Assembly (NCBI GenBank): GCA_018697195.1
Contig: CM031858.1
Span: 129,050,593-129,114,592, forward strand
Reading direction: 5' to 3'
Length of the DNA stretch: 64,000 nucleotides
Source: Certhia americana
Taxonomy: Eukaryota > Chordata > Aves > Passeriformes > Certhiidae
Part shown: one piece after another, positions 63,030 to 64,000 of the stretch
Position numbering within the stretch: position 1 is the first letter of the stretch
Layout of the letters: the number at the start of each line of letters is the position of its first letter
The notes under the pieces: model-generated
Told to the model about the DNA's origin: nothing
Seen by the model: only the letters and a program-made list of their open reading frames with translations
Database searches by the model: none
Program-made: the position numbers and the translations under genes

Positions 63030-64000
63030 GTGGTGCTCAGAGCCCTAGGAGTTCCTTAGCAGGCAGACAGGGCTCAGGTAGCAGCAGTTGCTCATTTTTC
63101 TGAACTGAACCTTACTACTGAACCAGAAGTGCACTATTGTGTGAAATGAACTTTGTTTTCTCAAAGGATGCCTTTCAGAATGTTTGAAAAACAAAGCTGA
63201 AATCTCTTGTGGTAATATCTACTTTGAGAATATATATACTTCATGCAAATTGTTTTAAACAGAATGTTATGAACAATATGCTCACAGGGCTAGAAGTACC
63301 ATTAGATTTTTGTATTGGGGGATGTTTTTCAACATTTTGCTCATTAACTTATCCTACTTGTTAGTATGATGATATTTTGTCTAATGTGTAAACTGAAACA
63401 ACACACAAATTCCATTCTCTCTTTTTCTAAATGTCTCAATACAAATATTTATTATTTAAAGTGCGCAATTTTAGAAGTTTTAAAAAGATAATTTATTAAT
63501 TAATACTCAACTGTGCATACATACTGTACTTTATCCATCCAGCTGTGGCTGGATAACAAAGTTGCTACTGCCACCTGAACAAATAGAAGTGAGAAAATCT
63601 GAAGTTTTTAATTCCCTGTAGAGGACCAATCATGTCTTAGAGCACCTCAGAGAGGCAAGGAATTCTCTGATGTTTTAATCACCCCTTCCCCTATCTTTGC
63701 CATAGAAACTCAGGAGATTGCAGGTCCAACCCCAAAACCTGAAGTTCTGAATCAGCCTTGGTGTTTTCTACCATTCTTTGCTGCTTCATGATTCCACTGA
63801 TACATTTGTTCCCTTTCTGCAGGCAGCTCACCTCCTTCAAAATGTGTGTATGAATGAGTCTCCCAACAATTAAACAGGCTAAAGAGAGTATATTTCAAAG
63901 CAGAGATAGATACCTGCATATATTCTTGTCCCTGCTCTTAAGAGAAACTGAAATTCAAACTGCATGTGTAGTGGTACCATCTTTAGGTACATTTGAATTC
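63030..64000. other. AT-rich non-coding DNA to window end
   Basis: Unique AT-rich sequence. A 7-bp stem, ATCCAGC/GCTGGAT with loop TGTG, lies at 63537-63554. No gene, RNA or repeat family was recognised. Confidence 0.55.

Noticed and set aside
1..64000. CRISPR arrays, operons, rRNA genes or an intact endogenous virus
   Set aside because: No spaced identical repeats, no polycistronic gene chains and no rRNA sequence were seen. No gag, pol or env-type motif was found in any frame; the only reverse-transcriptase pieces belong to CR1 LINEs.

Overview
The window looks like a stretch of vertebrate, most probably avian, nuclear genome. The main evidence is two 5'-truncated CR1 LINE copies (about 18640-19438 and 47074-47350), including the characteristic CR1 3' end. 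A third, much older CR1-like remnant may lie at 12895-13125. The sequence is AT-rich and CpG-poor, with low interspersed-repeat density, several long microsatellites and one assembly gap (N run 30772-30956). Nothing prokaryotic is present: there are no operons, Shine-Dalgarno-spaced gene chains, CRISPR arrays or rRNA genes.

No protein-coding gene could be supported. The longest open frames either lie inside simple repeats (GGAA array, TCTCC array), lie in stop-poor GC-rich islands, or are chance-length frames without a recognisable domain. The window therefore reads as intergenic DNA or part of a very long intron. A short exon could still be present and missed by eye.

Layout. Positions 1-3700 are AT-rich DNA holding a compact CpG island at 780-1110 (a possible unannotated promoter or first exon), an (AT)n array at 2869-2913 and a GC-rich island at 3500-3740. 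Positions 3740-18640 are AT-rich unique sequence with poly-T tracts, a weak tRNA/SINE-like block at 7495-7660, a GC-richer block with a 21-bp palindrome at 10620-11340 and the CR1-like remnant. Positions 18640-19438 are the best CR1 copy. Positions 21917-22156 are a 240-bp (GGAA)60 array. Positions 30356-31036 are a (TCTCC)n polypyrimidine tract containing the gap. Positions 35271-36964 hold an A21 run, a 36-bp tandem duplication and a compound TA/CATA/CA microsatellite. Positions 39619-40961 are a stop-poor stretch of unknown origin. Positions 42880-43420 are a CpG-bearing block that may be a solo LTR or other young insertion. Positions 47074-47350 are the second CR1. Positions 54690-54860 and 58440-59950 have the look of conserved non-coding DNA. 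The second of these intervals also carries a CpG island, a perfect four-tetrad G-quadruplex motif and a C-run tract within about 700 bp.

No new molecular system was identified. The best leads are the two CpG islands, each with a plausible splice donor in otherwise gene-free DNA, the regulatory-looking cluster at 58.4-59.95 kb, the unresolved TCTCC array, and the stop-poor stretch at 39.6-41.0 kb.
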